64,000 nt of DNA from Hanleya hanleyi (Eukaryota; Mollusca; Polyplacophora; Lepidopleurida; Hanleyidae): assembly GCA_036873755.1 (NCBI GenBank), contig JAVTVY010018960.1, positions 19,574 to 83,573 on the forward strand, written 5' to 3'. Made by a program: the position numbers and the translations under genes. Each line of letters opens with the position of its first letter. The stretch's first letter is position 1. Below are positions 1 through 11,793 of this stretch, in pieces. Below the pieces are notes generated by a model, which was given only the letters and a program-made list of their open reading frames with translations, made no database searches and was not told where the DNA came from.

Positions 1-1859
1 CCAGTTTTTTTTTTGTCTTTTCTTGCTTTTATGTGTGGGTATTTTCTTTCCAGGGTTATTAAACCTCAAACTTGGTCAACACAAAAAACGTTGTGCAAAC
101 TAATTAGCTCAGCGACTCATCCAGGTTGTGGTTTTGGAGGGAATACGTGTTTTGTACATTTTGGAGGGAATTTATACAGTAGTTTTGTGGGTTCCGAATC
201 ACGGTGACTTGCGGATCACTTTCCTAATGAACGCCTTATATTTCTTGCAATAAAGCATCTGTGTAAATCTTTTCTATTTTTATTGGAACGTCTGTTTCTG
301 TGGACCCAAATAAATGTCGAACAACCGACCTGCGTTGTTTGTTTCTCGATCAATTCGGCATGGTAATGCTTCCGGTACCACGCAATAGCAAATTCACGCT
401 GGGACAAAAACGCGTGTGATTTCTTAAGTGTTGAATCTACGAGAAATTAAATGGCTTTAAGTGGTAATTTCAGTATTCGTTTCAGTGACTGAATCATATT
501 AATGGTCAAACACAATATCTAATGATTTGCGATAACCCTTAACTCGCCAGCATTGTAACATAATGCGGCATTAGAGATGTCAATTCCGGATTACGAATTG
601 TGACATTGAAGACTGCACACGGACAAATGTCTCTTGGGCAAAGTTATTGCTTTAGAATAATTTTAAGTCACAGAACGGGATAGTCTTAATTCATCCCCCC
701 CCTTTCCCCACTCCACCACACACATACCAAAGATTTCAAAATTAAAGATTTCATTATTAAAATTGGGAAAATATATCTGTGTGTCCTTTCCTCTATTTTC
801 TTTTGTCCAAATATAGATGCTAAACAGATGTCCGATGTCCATTTAGAGAGTTTATATATTGTGTTTTTGAATATGCGAGTAGAATTCGTTCAGCTGTCAG
901 AAACACGATGGAACGTGTGTGTAACTTTCTTAAATTTGAATCTGAATTTCATGCAGTATATCGTTGTCTATGAACAATTTCTGCCTCAGTAATGGCAATC
1001 CAACAAAGTCCAGGCATGTGATACCACATTTTTCGCCTATTGGGATAATGGTGATAAATGACCACTCAGGCTTTACAAATATATATATATATATATATTC
1101 CCAGCGGCTGTAACGACCGCTAGATGGCGTGATCCGCTTCTTACCAAAGTGATTCGCAACTGCCCGCGCTGGTCCACTGAGACGGACATGATTTTCTCAT
1201 TGATTTACAAGTTCGATTAGAGAATTTTATACATGCAATTATCGACGACAGATTTTCGTAGAAAATAAGGCCAAGAATCACTCTCAACTCTTAACAACAC
1301 GAGCGCCAGCAGTCTAGATGTAAAGGGCGATTCGGAACTCCCCTATATGTATGTATACTCCTGTATGCTTAAACATGCCTCGTTTCCTCTGCTTGACCAC
1401 TTTCCCCTCTGACAAACACGCAGTGGGGAATCACAAACACGTCTATTTTTTGTTTGTCTTGCAAATATTTGGGGGGGGGGGGCCCATGCTACCCTTGTCT
1501 ACGGCCATGAGTTAAGAGCAACTTACCCGAACTCCAAGAACTCGTCTTAAATTTGAAGTTCAAGGCGGATCAGGCGAAAAGCAACGGCCCACGTATGGCC
1601 CTTGACATGGGACTACTTTCTGTCCGCGGAGGCTTCTCCCCGCTGCCGCATCACCGCCGAACTACTTTCTGTCCGCGGAGGTTTCTTTCCGCGACCGCAT
1701 CACCGCCAGACCGCATCACCGCGGAGGAATACATGCCCCAAAGGGTCATCTTGACCCATATTGACCTTTGACCTCTGAGGCCGCAACCGGAAGTACCGGA
1801 ACTATAGTGAACTTGACCTCTAGCGGCCGCAACCCTCGTTATTTAAGGCCAGATCCCCT

Positions 1860-2215
1860 CTCTGTCCTGGTGGCAAAAGCTGAAACTAGGGGGAGATAAC
1901 TCCAGATTGTCCGGTGACCCGGCAGTGACCCCTGTACACCATTATTAATATCCGCTATGGTAAAAGGAGATCTTCACCCTTATTGATCTACTTATTTGTT
2001 CCCCCGGGTAAAATTTAAAGGGGTACTTGGTCACGTGACGATCACGTGACCGAAAGTGACCTTTGACCCCTGCGCACCATTATTAATATGCGGTATTGTG
2101 CGCATGCGCAGGGTTCAAAGGCCACTTCCGGTCATGTGAACGTCACGTGACCATGTACCCCCTTAAACTGTACCCGGGAGAACAAATAAGTAGGTCAATA
2201 ATGTGAAGATCAAAC
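1860..2215. repeat. Dispersed repeat with a fold-back core
   Basis: Positions about 1970-2215 form an imperfect palindrome. The sequence 'gatcttcaccctta...gatctacttatttgtt' on the left is matched in reverse complement on the right, ending in 'aataatgtgaagatc'. The core contains 'caccattattaatatgcggt' and CACGTGAC motifs. Related sequence ('caccattattaatatcc') recurs at about 32770, 32860, 32990, 33125 and 49035, so this is a dispersed family, probably a fold-back or MITE-type element. No coding capacity is seen. Confidence 0.7.
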
Positions 2216-2379
2216 CCGGCCTTCGTCGAAATATACCGAGATCCCACGAACGATGCGCATCGCCCCAAAATGCCGTTCGTTCATTGGTTGTTATTTCAAA
2301 CTGACAGTTCCAGTAGTAACAGTAGAGCACTAATCTGCCAGCAGGACCTGGTACAGAGTATACAGATCTCCATTATGGA

Positions 2380-2545
2380 GCATGGTGGTCAGTTATATGC
2401 TAAAAGGGCAGGTTGCCAGCTGTTGGCCTAAATATCGCTTACAATGGCAGGTGGTCATCTGTATGTCTATAAATCGCCTACAAGGGCAGCTGGTCACCTA
2501 TATGTCGACCACAAGGGCAGGTGTCAGTTGTATGTCCAAAAGTGG
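2380..2545. repeat. Degenerate tandem repeat, about 50-bp unit
   Basis: About four diverged copies of a unit containing 'ggtca.ctgtatgtc' and 'acaagggcag' lie head to tail. No gene is associated with them. Confidence 0.5.
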
Positions 2546-3291
2546 GATTTCGTTACCTTCAGACGAAAAAAGTTGTTGGTAAAGCCCCCCCCCCCCTAAA
2601 TAACAGTGTTATGTTGAAGTACTACTTAACAATGAGCATATCCAAAACATGTGATTTTTGACCATGTAGATTTTATATGAGTCAATTTTGTATGAATAAG
2701 AGAATCTAAGAAATAACATGAATTTCAACGAGACTTGAGGATTCCGTCAAAAATCTAACATAGAAAAAAATTAACATGGCGAACTTCCAGTTTCTTTGCT
2801 CATGTTTTTACCGCATGTATTACTGATTGAAATTTGTCACAAAAAGTGGTCCTTCACCATGGTTATTTCTGGCAATGTGGATAAGTGGTAAAATCACTTG
2901 ATGAAAGATAAGAGAAATCCTGAAATCCAAAGTGTAGATAGGCTGAAAGTGTTGAAAAGTCAGACAGTTGAAATTTTAGATGTTGATGACAGTTTTGAGG
3001 GATATTCCAGGTTTATTATATATTTTCAATTGATATGACTGCTCACTTGTCTATAAATGTAGGTTTTGTGGGACATCTCGGGTGACTTCCGGTAAACGAA
3101 AGGTAACGAAACCACTTATATGTCTGGTGATCAGCTTCAACTTCGAAGGAGGTACACATTACAAATTCATTGCATGTCGACTTTTCAAAACTTTGAACAT
3201 TCACCGGTACAATAATGTTCTTTGCCCGAGGAGAACAGCAGTGCGTGGAGAGTTTACATTTTTCCATAAATATCTGTTATTTTTCTTTCAG

Positions 3292-3504
3292 TCGATAGGG
3301 AAACGCCTTGACTACGACTCGGCTGAACTGAAGTGTGTCGTTGACGCCTATCTATTGATGAACCCGATTATCACAGTGGGCTTCGATGTGGTCATGTCGA
3401 GTCTGCCTTTTCTCCGCCACATTCCGTTTGGATATGGTCGCTGTTTTCAGGACTACCAGAAGGCGACTGCACAACTGGAGAAGATTTTCTTCCACGATCA
3501 GAAG
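3292..3504 (+). CDS. Cytochrome P450, internal exon (F-G helix region)
   Basis: This 71-codon exon is preceded by a polypyrimidine tract and AG (ttttctttcag) and followed by GTGAAT; both borders are phase 0. The peptide begins SIGKRLDYDSAELKC and contains LPFLRHIPFGYGRC and QLEKIFFHDQ. This matches the region of CYP2-clan P450s where an FGKR-(Y/F)-DY segment is followed by the F-G helices and a HIP motif. It is the first visible exon of a gene that continues at 17968, 20737, 34387 and 35712. P450s are haem monooxygenases, usually ER-anchored and fed electrons by NADPH-P450 reductase. The substrate cannot be read from this sequence. The downstream intron is about 14.5 kb and full of transposons. 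Confidence 0.88.
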
Positions 3505-5079
3505 GTGAATGAGACTAGATTTGATAAAGGTCATCGAGTGACCATTTCTTTATCGGGGGCCCCGAACTCTTTGCACACTTATCAAAATCAAGTATCAAAT
3601 CGGGTTTCCCGATGCTGCTCCTCGCGGTGTCGGAAAGCTAGGGAATCGGGCGGGGAGAGCGCGATCGGTGTAACCTCTAAATCTCTAACTGATCAGGTAG
3701 AAATAGTAAACTTTTACTGCATTTTGGCAACGAATTGTCTTCATGCTAAATAATCTCAACCATGTTATCGTGAGGATTCACCAAGATTAACATTTGGCGA
3801 TCAATACTTTAATGGCGGATGAAATGTTTTCATATAGCGTTCCTCATTTTCCAACAGATAAAATTTATTACATTTGATTTACTTCTACCGGGCAAGCTCG
3901 TTGAAGAGCCATCACCACGTGACCGGAAGCCCTGAATCACGTTCGCCTATATGTGGCAAAAGAACGAACTTTTTATTGCAAACCGGGTACGTTTAAAGCA
4001 CATTACTTACTACGTTAAATTTTTTTTCAATACAGTCGTTTTCGTGCAGTAACATCATTTATCTGAATATTCTGAAAGAAAGAAAGTTAAAGAAACAAAC
4101 CTCATTTTTGTTCATTTTATTTGTTTTAGAAGATAAGACTGATTTTTTCTCGAAGTTTTTAGAATCTTATTATTTCAATTATGGTACTAATCATTTCAGT
4201 CGACGAAAACTCTTATCAGACAGCCTCGGCAAGGAAGAAACTGATGCGAAATTAGAAATATGTATGATAGATTATAGATGTGGAAGGGAGACCAGTGTTT
4301 CAAAATGTGATATTCCTCTAATATCGCCAAAACTTCTAGGTCCTGTGTGAATATTTGACACAAATACCGTAATTTATTTACATTAAGGGCGATGGTTGGT
4401 CATCACTTAACAGAATTAGCAACATCTAAAGAGAAATAATAATATAGTATACAGTCTTCATTCACTGCCTATATTCATCAAGCCTTGGAAGACTGAGATT
4501 CATTGACACTAAGAAGCTGAAACTTAAAACATTATTTATTTGGGTCAACTTCCATCAGAAAATGTGAAAAGATTGAACATGTCTGATCTGATGAAGGTAG
4601 TGCTATATTCTAGGGAGTACTCCATTTTGTATGCAATGTTCTCCGCACAGATTAGACAATAAAGATGAATATTGATATAAAACAAAGGGACGCATTATTA
4701 TCAGTTACAAACTGATCATCGCCATTTATAATTTTCCCATGATGCTCTGATCCGGAGGTAATGGAAATAAGCTCAAAATAACCCGAATGTCACTAACTAT
4801 GAAGTCGCAATGTTTTAGCTCTAAATTTTGCTTCATTTTGGAGCAACAGCTCGAGCATTACCTGATTGTCATCTGTATATACTGTTTTTCAGTACTCAAG
4901 TAATCATAAATGCCTTACCTGTGACCATGATTTGATAAAAAAACTAGAGCCTATAGGCTTTGGGATGTAATCTATGGCTGGGTCAACTTATCATTTTAAT
5001 AAAACATTGTTCATAAGTAGATTCGATTATCAATCAATTCTTTTTATGATGAGACTTTCTTGGTAAAGCACAGAAACTA

Positions 5080-5225
5080 GTGCTGGATGGGTCGACCCCG
5101 TGGGGGTTCGAACCTGCGCTCTCAGACTTTGGCACCAAATTGCCAGCAGTAAATGTAAGCGCTCTAAACCACTCGGCCACCTCAGCTCTTGTTTTTGCAG
5201 CTGCGTTTAGGCCTATATTGCACGG
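5080..5225 (-). repeat. tRNA-derived SINE-like fragment
   Basis: The minus strand reads an A-box-like TGGCCGAGTGG followed by a B-box GGTTCGAACC. This gives the internal RNA polymerase III promoter layout of a Ser/Leu-type tRNA. The anticodon-arm region and acceptor ends do not pair as in a working tRNA, so I call it a SINE head or tRNA pseudogene. A related but rearranged copy lies at 21129-21290. Confidence 0.65.
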
Positions 5226-5597
5226 CAATAGCGTGAAGAACAGATGTATTTAGTCTCGTGGCCCCAGTAGAATTTACTTATATCAAGATTTTCAATCTTT
5301 TCCACGGGTTAGAACAGCAGTATGTTAGTCCTTGGTTCTTCAACCTGAGCCAGTGAGCGCGTCACGGGGCTTTGTTTATATTCCACTCGAAAATAGGTCA
5401 CTCAGTCACGGGACCGTGGAGTTGTGCATCAATGAAGGGTGGTCAGTGAAGATTTGTGACAAAAGGCATTTTTGTCGCCGCTGATTGATGCGAACTGAAA
5501 TCGTATGGCATAGCTAATTTCTAAACTACCCCTGTTATGTCAGCAGGGATCCAATATACAGACATAACAGCCATAAGTTTTAAGGCTAATGAAATTT

Positions 5598-5816
5598 AAT
5601 ACTCCACAGTCTCGCCATATTAGGTAAACTGGGTCATATCCACAGCGAGGCTCTGGGTCAGTGGAACGTAAACACTGGCGAGAAAGCACGTGGCCCAGGC
5701 TAATAGGCATAAATACACGACTCCACAGTCTCGCCATATTAGGTAAACTGGGTCATATCCAGAGCGAGGCTCTGGGTCAGTGGACAGTAAACACTGGCGA
5801 GAAAGCATGTGGCCCT
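5598..5816. repeat. Two-copy tandem repeat, about 120-bp unit
   Basis: The string 'ctccacagtctcgccatatt' begins near 5602 and again near 5722, and the following roughly 85 bases are nearly identical. It is a simple direct duplication inside the first large P450 intron, with no coding signal. Confidence 0.85.
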
Positions 5817-7073
5817 ATAAATATAACTAGATGTAACTGTTATCCTAAGGGATAACTGAGATACCCCCCGTCCTGCAAGACACAAGTCTCCCATTCCGAG
5901 TAATATTTCAATACAGTATAAATAAAACCCAAGGATAGGAAGGGCCATAACTATGTAACAAATGTGTGAATCACACGGTAAATGTATTAAAATAGAAGCA
6001 AAATTTTAGGAGTATTAGTCCGGACAAAACTGTATCTACAGGATGGACTAGCCGATCCTGTACCCCTCCCCCAGCTTTATTGTAAGGGGGGGGGGGGGGT
6101 ATAATGATGGAATATTATAATGTAAAATACTGCTTGCTGATCAGATTATCAGCACTCATTACATGAATATTTGAAGAAATTTGGTAATTTTGACCAAATA
6201 TTTCAGGTCATAAATAAGAGATGCACATCTTCAAACCATATTAAACATGTGTATAAAGTTTCAGAAACATCCAGTAATAACTGGATGTTCTGGGTTATCC
6301 GCCATGCGCCCATTCAAGTCTGTGCCGTAATCATTCTGATAATGCAATCAACGACGAACTCAAATCCACTTATGACCTATACACGGTATTTACAAAACAA
6401 GATATTGCGACTATCATCCGGTATTGTTTATACCAAGTTGCATGAATATGTGAGGAAATTATCGGAAGTATGAAGGGAATGACTGAACGTTAATACATTG
6501 TCGACTCACACGATTATTAAATAAACATGTAATTTTGTCATTTACGCTTTGCCAGAGTAAATCTGAGCGCGAACGTCACAGGAAGCATGGTACAGGTATG
6601 TGTATAGATATTTCCAGCATACGCACTACTTCGGCTTGTACGAGACTATAGATCGTGAATCATATATATTATCCGGTTATCTTACGCATTTATACAGTAT
6701 AGTATAGTAATATAGGTTTTCCATCGAAATCCGCAACCAGCATTAAATTTAGTTCCCAGTTCGCGGATAGAGCGGCGTACGTCGGCAACGCGGCCTATGT
6801 GTCAGATATCACTCCGCCTCACGATTCTCTCGCACCTTGAAAAAAGCGATTCCCTCGCGATTGAAGATTCGCGATCAAAAACGGATCGCGCATGGGTAAA
6901 CGATTCAAAAACGATATCGCGAGAGAATGTTTTTTTTCCAGAAAAGGTTCAATCGTTTTTTCTCATATTTTTTCTCGATATCCTCGCGACTGATTCACGA
7001 ATGATCGTTTTTCAATCGAGAGAATTGAAGGAAAATCGCGACTGAAGAAAAAACGAATAATGGAAACGATCCC

Positions 7074-7196
7074 TAACGAAGTGGCTTTCAAGCACACTTG
7101 TTTACTGCCGCCATCTATCAGAGTACAAAGATCATACATCAGGCTAATATGAAAAGCATCACTGCTAACAGCGGAAACGGATCATATATCGTTACA
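7074..7196 (-). repeat. 3' LTR (truncated)
   Basis: The minus strand starts TGTAACGATATATG directly after a purine-rich tract and matches the right LTR for about 121 bp. It then stops where the right copy continues for roughly 46 more bases, so this copy appears truncated at its outer end. Confidence 0.75.
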
Positions 7197-7212
7197 TTCC
7201 TCTCTCCATAAT
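7197..7212 (-). promoter_or_regulatory. Polypurine tract (plus-strand primer site)
   Basis: The minus strand reads GGAGAGAGGAA immediately before the TG that opens the 3' LTR. This is the position and composition expected for the plus-strand priming site of an LTR retrotransposon. Confidence 0.75.
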
Positions 7213-7739
7213 AAACAAAAGATCACCGGCTTGAACCTAAAGTTCTTACTGTCAGGAGTAGCTGGACTGCTCGATGCTTTAACATTACTCGTACTCAAGG
7301 TATTACTGGAGATGTTTTTACTGGAGATGTTATCGGAGGTTTGTGCTATTTATACAACGCAAAACTGAGAAATAAAGTACAATGAAAGCAAACTATTAAT
7401 GTCTCTTGCCTTGAAGTTTAGCTGCTTCAATATTTAGAGAACAAACAATGTATCCAACAATTTCAATAGTCCATAGTTCAGAAGGTTCAACCTACACAAT
7501 ACTACACAAGGCTTTCTTCACCACAGTCCATAGTATCTCACATTACACAATACGACAGTCTTTCTTCAGAATTAGTCAGTAGTCCAGAACTATTCACATT
7601 ACACATCCCGACACAAAATCCGTCAGATAGGCTGGTTTACGGGTGATTCTACCACTGGACGTTCTCATAGTCTCATTCGTAGGAGGACCCGGGCTGGTAC
7701 ATGTAGCAGGTGTACCGCCATTATCGGTCCCCGTGTTTG

Positions 7740-8834
7740 CTACTGCTGGTTGGATTGCACACTGGCATGTACAGTTGGGCTACAGGTAGGTCTGTTTGGT
7801 GTAACCATTGGACCTGTAATACTTCGTGATTCTGATGTGTGATTCTCATTTGATGATCGAAGATGTCGCCTATTTCTACGATACACACGACCATCCTCAG
7901 TTCGCACTTGATAGGACCTTATATCAACTTGACCATCGACACGTTCCTTGACCCACTCTTTCCGTCGGCTCATGGGTCGAATTCGAACTACTTCTCCATC
8001 ATGAAGGACAGAAAGTTCCTTAGTAGAACGATTGTAGTAGTTAGTCTGTTTTACCTTCCGGTTGAACAGTTTACGTGAAAGATCCTCCACAACTCTGGGA
8101 ATCAACAGCTTGGCGGATGTTGGAAGACGGGTTTTTGTTCTTCGACCGAATAGTCGCTGAGCTGGCGAGGATTGGAGACCCTCAGATGGTGTGTTTCGCC
8201 AAGCCAGGAGTGCCAGGTATGGATCTGTAGAATCCTCAAGAGACTTGCGCATCAGTCTCTTCGCAGTCTTGACAGCAATTTCCACTTTACCATTTGATTG
8301 TGGGTATGTCGGCGAACTGATAACAGGATTAAACTCATACTTTTATGCAAAACTCTCAAACTCCCTACTGTTAAAAAGAGGTCCATTGTCCGACATGAAC
8401 TCATCAGGAATTCCATGACGAGTAAGATTTGATTTCAGTTTGGTGATTACTTCCTTTCATGTCTTGTCATGTAGGCGGTCAATCTCGAAGAAATCAGAGA
8501 AGTAATCGACAGTTACAAGATAGTCCTTGCTGTTGAAACTGAACAGGCCACACCCAATGATTTGCCATGGGCGAATTGAGATTTCGTGACTAACCATCGG
8601 TTTCGTCTGCTGTTCATTCTGAAATGTGTTGCACACATCACATTTGCTGAGGTAATCCTCTAATTCACGGTTCATATTTGGCCAATACACAATCTCTCGC
8701 GCCCGTCTAAGACAACCTTGAACACCGATGTGACTTGAGTGTATTCTGGTCATTATATCAGTTTTCAGGGTATGTGGAATGACCACCCGTTCACCCTTGA
8801 ATATCACTCCATTTTGAACTGACAATCCTCTCTG
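7740..8834 (-). pseudogene. Ty3/Gypsy integrase region (broken)
   Basis: Two open segments make up the integrase. The first (8457-8825) carries an HHCC zinc-binding region, with HSSHIGVQG and CDVC seen, and then the start of the DDE core. The second (7740-8285) carries the distal core after SNGKVEIAVKTAKRLM and a basic C-terminal region with RRNRRHLR. DNGPLF, the second catalytic Asp region, is readable in the gap near 8385. At the first catalytic position the family usually has (A/V)DLF; here CGLF is read, so that Asp is lost. The product would insert retroviral-type cDNA into DNA, but this copy is inactive by frameshift and probably by that substitution. Confidence 0.85.
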
Positions 8835-8944
8835 AAGGGGAAGTAAACCTGAATACCTTGGTCACGTTCAGTTCGAGTTTCAGGCCAACCTTTGAGGATT
8901 ACGTTCTTCAAACGATTCAAGTCGGTGTCCTGATTAGTTGCCAG

Positions 8945-9475
8945 CTAGATGTCAGTCAATGTCTTCTCTGTGACTGGAAGATACTGTAGCATGTTGATAC
9001 ATTCAGTTTCTATCTCCGCTATTGATCGAACATCCACACTGAATGTGTCTTCATCCATTTTCACGTCATTGGTGAGTGGCAAATATGCCCGACTTAAAGT
9101 GTCCGCCAGATACATTTCGCATCCTTTCTTGTAGACAATTTCATAGTCAAACCTCTGAAGTCTCAAGAGCATGCGCTGCAGTCTTTTTGGGGCTCCAAGT
9201 AGACTCTTCTTATGGATTATTTCCAATGGCTTATGATCAGACTCGACCAGGATTCTCTGGCCATAGGCGTAGTTCTCGAGACGCTCTAAACTGAAGACTA
9301 CGGCCAAAAGTTCCTTTTCAATTTGAGCGTAGTTGGTTTCAGTTGTGATCAATGCTCTGGAAGCATATGCAATGGGGTGGCCATCTTGTATCAAACATGC
9401 GCCTAAACCATATTCAGAGGCGTCACACTGAATGACTTGGCTTTTCAGCATCGAAATAGCTGAGGACAGGCGACT
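8945..9475 (-). pseudogene. Ty3/Gypsy RNase H region
   Basis: The minus-strand peptide has QCDASEYGLGACLIQDGHPIAYASRAL, shown here only in outline: the first acidic residue in QCDASEYGLG, then the Glu of NYAQIEKELLAVVF, then VESDHKPL and ADTLSRA. These are the standard order of Ty3 RNase H motifs. It would degrade RNA in RNA:DNA hybrids during reverse transcription. It is fused out of frame to the upstream reverse transcriptase; the two open frames overlap near 9474-9562. Confidence 0.87.
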
Positions 9476-10228
9476 AGGACAATATTCGCTTGACATCCTC
9501 GAAAGCCTTTCCATGCACATGATCATCCCACATGAATGCAGTCTCTTTCTTGAGAAGATCACGCATTAGAGCAGTAATCGTTGATAGGCTTGGGGAGAAC
9601 TTTTGTACATAGTTCACCATGCCTAAAAGTCGTTGTACTGCCTTTCTGTCAGTGGGTGTTGGCATTTTCACGATAGCAGCAATCTTCTCCGGATCTGGTT
9701 TCAAGCCTCCGGCAGAGATAACGTGGCCCATGTAGGCAACCTTCTTTAGACGAAGCTTCAGCTTATCGAAATTAAGCTTGGCATTTCTGTCACGACAACG
9801 TTGTAACAGGGCCAGAAGTTTGCGATCGTGGTCTGCAATCGCCTCAGCATCAGAGTCACCTACGCCAAATAGGAGAATGTCATCATGGATCACGTTAACA
9901 CCGTCCAGTCCTGTCAGGGCATCGTCCATGCGTCTCTGAAATTCCTCAGGGGCTGGTGCTATACCAAACGGTAATCTGGACCAGCGATATTTTCCCCAGG
10001 GGGGTCCAAATGTGGTCAGATAGCTACTCTATTCCGACAGTTCTACAGGCCAAAATCCATTTTTGGCATCCAACACAGAAAACACACGGGCTTTGGACAA
10101 CTCCGAAAGAATGTCCTCAATGGTTGGCGTGGGGTAATGGTTACGTTTCAAAGCTTTGTTGAGAGGCTTTGGGTCGATTCATAGCCTTATCTTCCCAGAT
10201 GGCTTTGTGATGACCACTAATGATGATA
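9476..10228 (-). pseudogene. Ty3/Gypsy reverse transcriptase (stop codons)
   Basis: The open part (9474-9929) has VIHDDILLFG as the catalytic motif C, keeping both Asp residues although the preceding residue is His instead of the usual Tyr, Val or Ala. KLNFDKLKLRLKKVAYMGHVIS is the following motif region and LLGMVNYVQKFSP the thumb. Upstream, 'KIRL' and 'IDPKPL' motifs and YPTPTIEDIL-like sequence are readable near 10090-10215, but with in-frame stops at about 10032, 10180 and 10227. This copy is not functional. Confidence 0.87.
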
Positions 10229-10229
10229 T

Positions 10230-10928
10230 CTAATCTGTTGGCACTTTAACTGGGGCGATGACTCCAGCTTTTGTCAACCTGTGTAGTTCCTCCTTCAACT
10301 TTGCCTTAACGGCAATTGGCACTCTGCGGGTAGGCAATTTTACAGGGGAAACAGTTTTATCAATGTTCAGATGAAGTACCCCATCGAATTTCCCATTGCC
10401 ATGGAAAACATCACTGAATTCACTTTGAATATCAGCTAATGAAAGTTCTGTTACAGGCATGGCGACATTTACTGTGTGATTTGGCTGTATGCCCTCATTT
10501 GTGATTTCCTGAACTGTTTCTGTATCACGAGGAATGGTCTTGCTCAGGATATGACTGTTATTCACGGTGATGAGTTTCATCCCTTGAATGGCTCTAGATC
10601 CTAAGATGGGGTGGACATCCCCCTTCACTTCGATGAATTCAACATTATACTTCTTCCCAGTCTTTGGATTTCTGACCGACACGCGTCGTTTCCCCATGGG
10701 CTGTGTCTCCGTTTCGTTGAACATTACCAATGTGACGTTCGTAGACTCTAGTCCCTTTAAGTCAGGGTCAGTGAAAGCCGAGGCATATACATGATCTGGA
10801 AGAACGTTGATCGTGAATCCACAATCCAACTGAAATTCTACTTCCTGTTTTCCGAGTATCATGACAGCATTGATCCTCTTTGCATAGCCGTCAACAGCAT
10901 TTATCTGATCTATGTACATATTCATCAT
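10230..10928 (-). CDS. Ty3/Gypsy pol N-terminus (aspartic protease), partial
   Basis: The frame opens within the end of gag in another register. It contains FQLDCGFTINVLP, the retropepsin active-site region with DCG where most families have D(S/T)G. A linker then leads to PTRRVPIAVKAKLKEELHRL, the usual lead-in to reverse transcriptase. The frame ends at a stop just before the RT core. Protease would cleave the Gag-Pol polyprotein. The change of frame from gag may be a natural frameshift site or damage. Confidence 0.8.
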   Translation of the reverse strand: MMNMYIDQINAVDGYAKRINAVMILGKQEVEFQLDCGFTINVLPDHVYASAFTDPDLKGLESTNVTLVMFNETETQPMGKRRVSVRNPKTGKKYNVEFIEVKGDVHPILGSRAIQGMKLITVNNSHILSKTIPRDTETVQEITNEGIQPNHTVNVAMPVTELSLADIQSEFSDVFHGNGKFDGVLHLNIDKTVSPVKLPTRRVPIAVKAKLKEELHRLTKAGVIAPVKVPTD

Positions 10929-11793
10929 CGGATGACACTTCCTCCTCTATCACATGGACTCCAGACCGTGTGGGTCCAGATCTCTCAGAACATTTTATTT
11001 GGAAGTGATTTTCTCCACCACAGCGGCTGTACGTCTTGCCCCAGGCTGGGCAAACTTCTTTACGTCTAATGTGTTTCCGTCCACAAAATTTACAGTCAAG
11101 TTTTTGTGGTGTACCACTGCGTTTTGCCCCGAATCCCTTCCGTTGGGGCATTTCCACTTTCTGTGAACCACATTTAGTTTTTTGTACACATTGAACCTCT
11201 TCCTGGTTCATCGATTTCAATCGCTGGCTTGTACTTTCATTGGCTCGAGAAATGTCAATGCAGGATTTGAGAGTTAATTTGGAATCTTGCAACAATTTCT
11301 TTCTTGTTGCATTAACCCTGATTCCAATTACCAGTCTATCTCTGATCAGAGATTCTTCGAGTTCCCCATAATTAGAAGTCTTTGCCAATGTGCGAACGGA
11401 AGCCAGGTATGTATCTATGTTCTCATTGGATTCCTGTTCACGTTTATTGAAACCAAATCTCTCATATGTTTCATTAGTCTCTCCCAAACAGAAAGACTCA
11501 AACTTCTGTAGAACCACTGCAGTGTTGATTTTCTCATTTTCATCTGCAAATTCTAGTCCATCATACAATTCCAAGGCATCCGCCCCTATGTACGTCAGCA
11601 ACGTAGTTGTTTTGAACTTGTTGTCATTCTCAGAAATCCCACTGGCTATTTCATAACTGTCACAAACGCGTCTGAACCGTTTCCAATTATTTGCCAAATT
11701 TCCCTTTAAATCTAACTTGGGCGGGAAAGGAATGTTTGTTGGCACAGGTACATGCACGATTTGTGGTGCCAGAGCCTCATCCCCCATACCCAC
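10891..11793 (-). CDS. Ty3/Gypsy Gag
   Basis: This 300-residue open frame starts MGMGDEALAPQ. A capsid-like region carries NWKRFRRVCDSYEIASG and the helix-rich stretch ending in LVIGIRVNATRKKLLQD. Two Cys/His clusters near the C-terminus (CKFCGRKH...C and CGGENHFQIKC) form the nucleocapsid zinc knuckles. Gag builds the virus-like particle and binds the RNA. The ORF has no internal stop, making it the best-kept part of the element. It ends SDDEYVHRSDKCC, where the pol frame takes over in another register. Confidence 0.88.
   Translation of the reverse strand: MGMGDEALAPQIVHVPVPTNIPFPPKLDLKGNLANNWKRFRRVCDSYEIASGISENDNKFKTTTLLTYIGADALELYDGLEFADENEKINTAVVLQKFESFCLGETNETYERFGFNKREQESNENIDTYLASVRTLAKTSNYGELEESLIRDRLVIGIRVNATRKKLLQDSKLTLKSCIDISRANESTSQRLKSMNQEEVQCVQKTKCGSQKVEMPQRKGFGAKRSGTPQKLDCKFCGRKHIRRKEVCPAWGKTYSRCGGENHFQIKCSERSGPTRSGVHVIEEEVSSDDEYVHRSDKCC

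Larger units (their letters stand above)
1..3291. other. Intergenic or intronic DNA upstream of the first visible P450 exon
   Basis: I find no convincing coding exon here. The stretch is A/T-rich, with a short TA run near 1080 and C or G homopolymers near 1472 and 2586. A dispersed repeat with a palindromic core lies at about 1860-2215, and degenerate tandem repeats at about 2380-2545; both are listed separately. The first visible P450 exon begins in the middle of the protein, so the 5' exons should lie upstream of the window or be unrecognised here. I searched for the usual N-terminal and C-helix P450 motifs and did not see them. Confidence 0.6.
3505..7073. other. P450 intron sequence, first part
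   Basis: Apart from the SINE-like fragment (5080-5225) and the tandem duplication (5598-5816), I see no gene. Short open frames at 4108-4350 and 6171-6473 lack homology I recognise and have A/T-rich, intron-like composition. At 6797-7072 the sequence becomes unusually rich in TCGCGA and AACGAT words; see findings. Confidence 0.6.

Noticed and set aside
3082..3753. A single 223-codon gene
   Set aside because: Only 3292-3504 resembles a protein (P450), and it is bounded by good splice sites. The flanking parts of the open frame are intronic read-through.
5080..5225. Functional tRNA gene
   Set aside because: A and B boxes are present but the acceptor and anticodon arms do not pair properly. 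Rearranged relatives occur elsewhere, so it is a SINE-type remnant.
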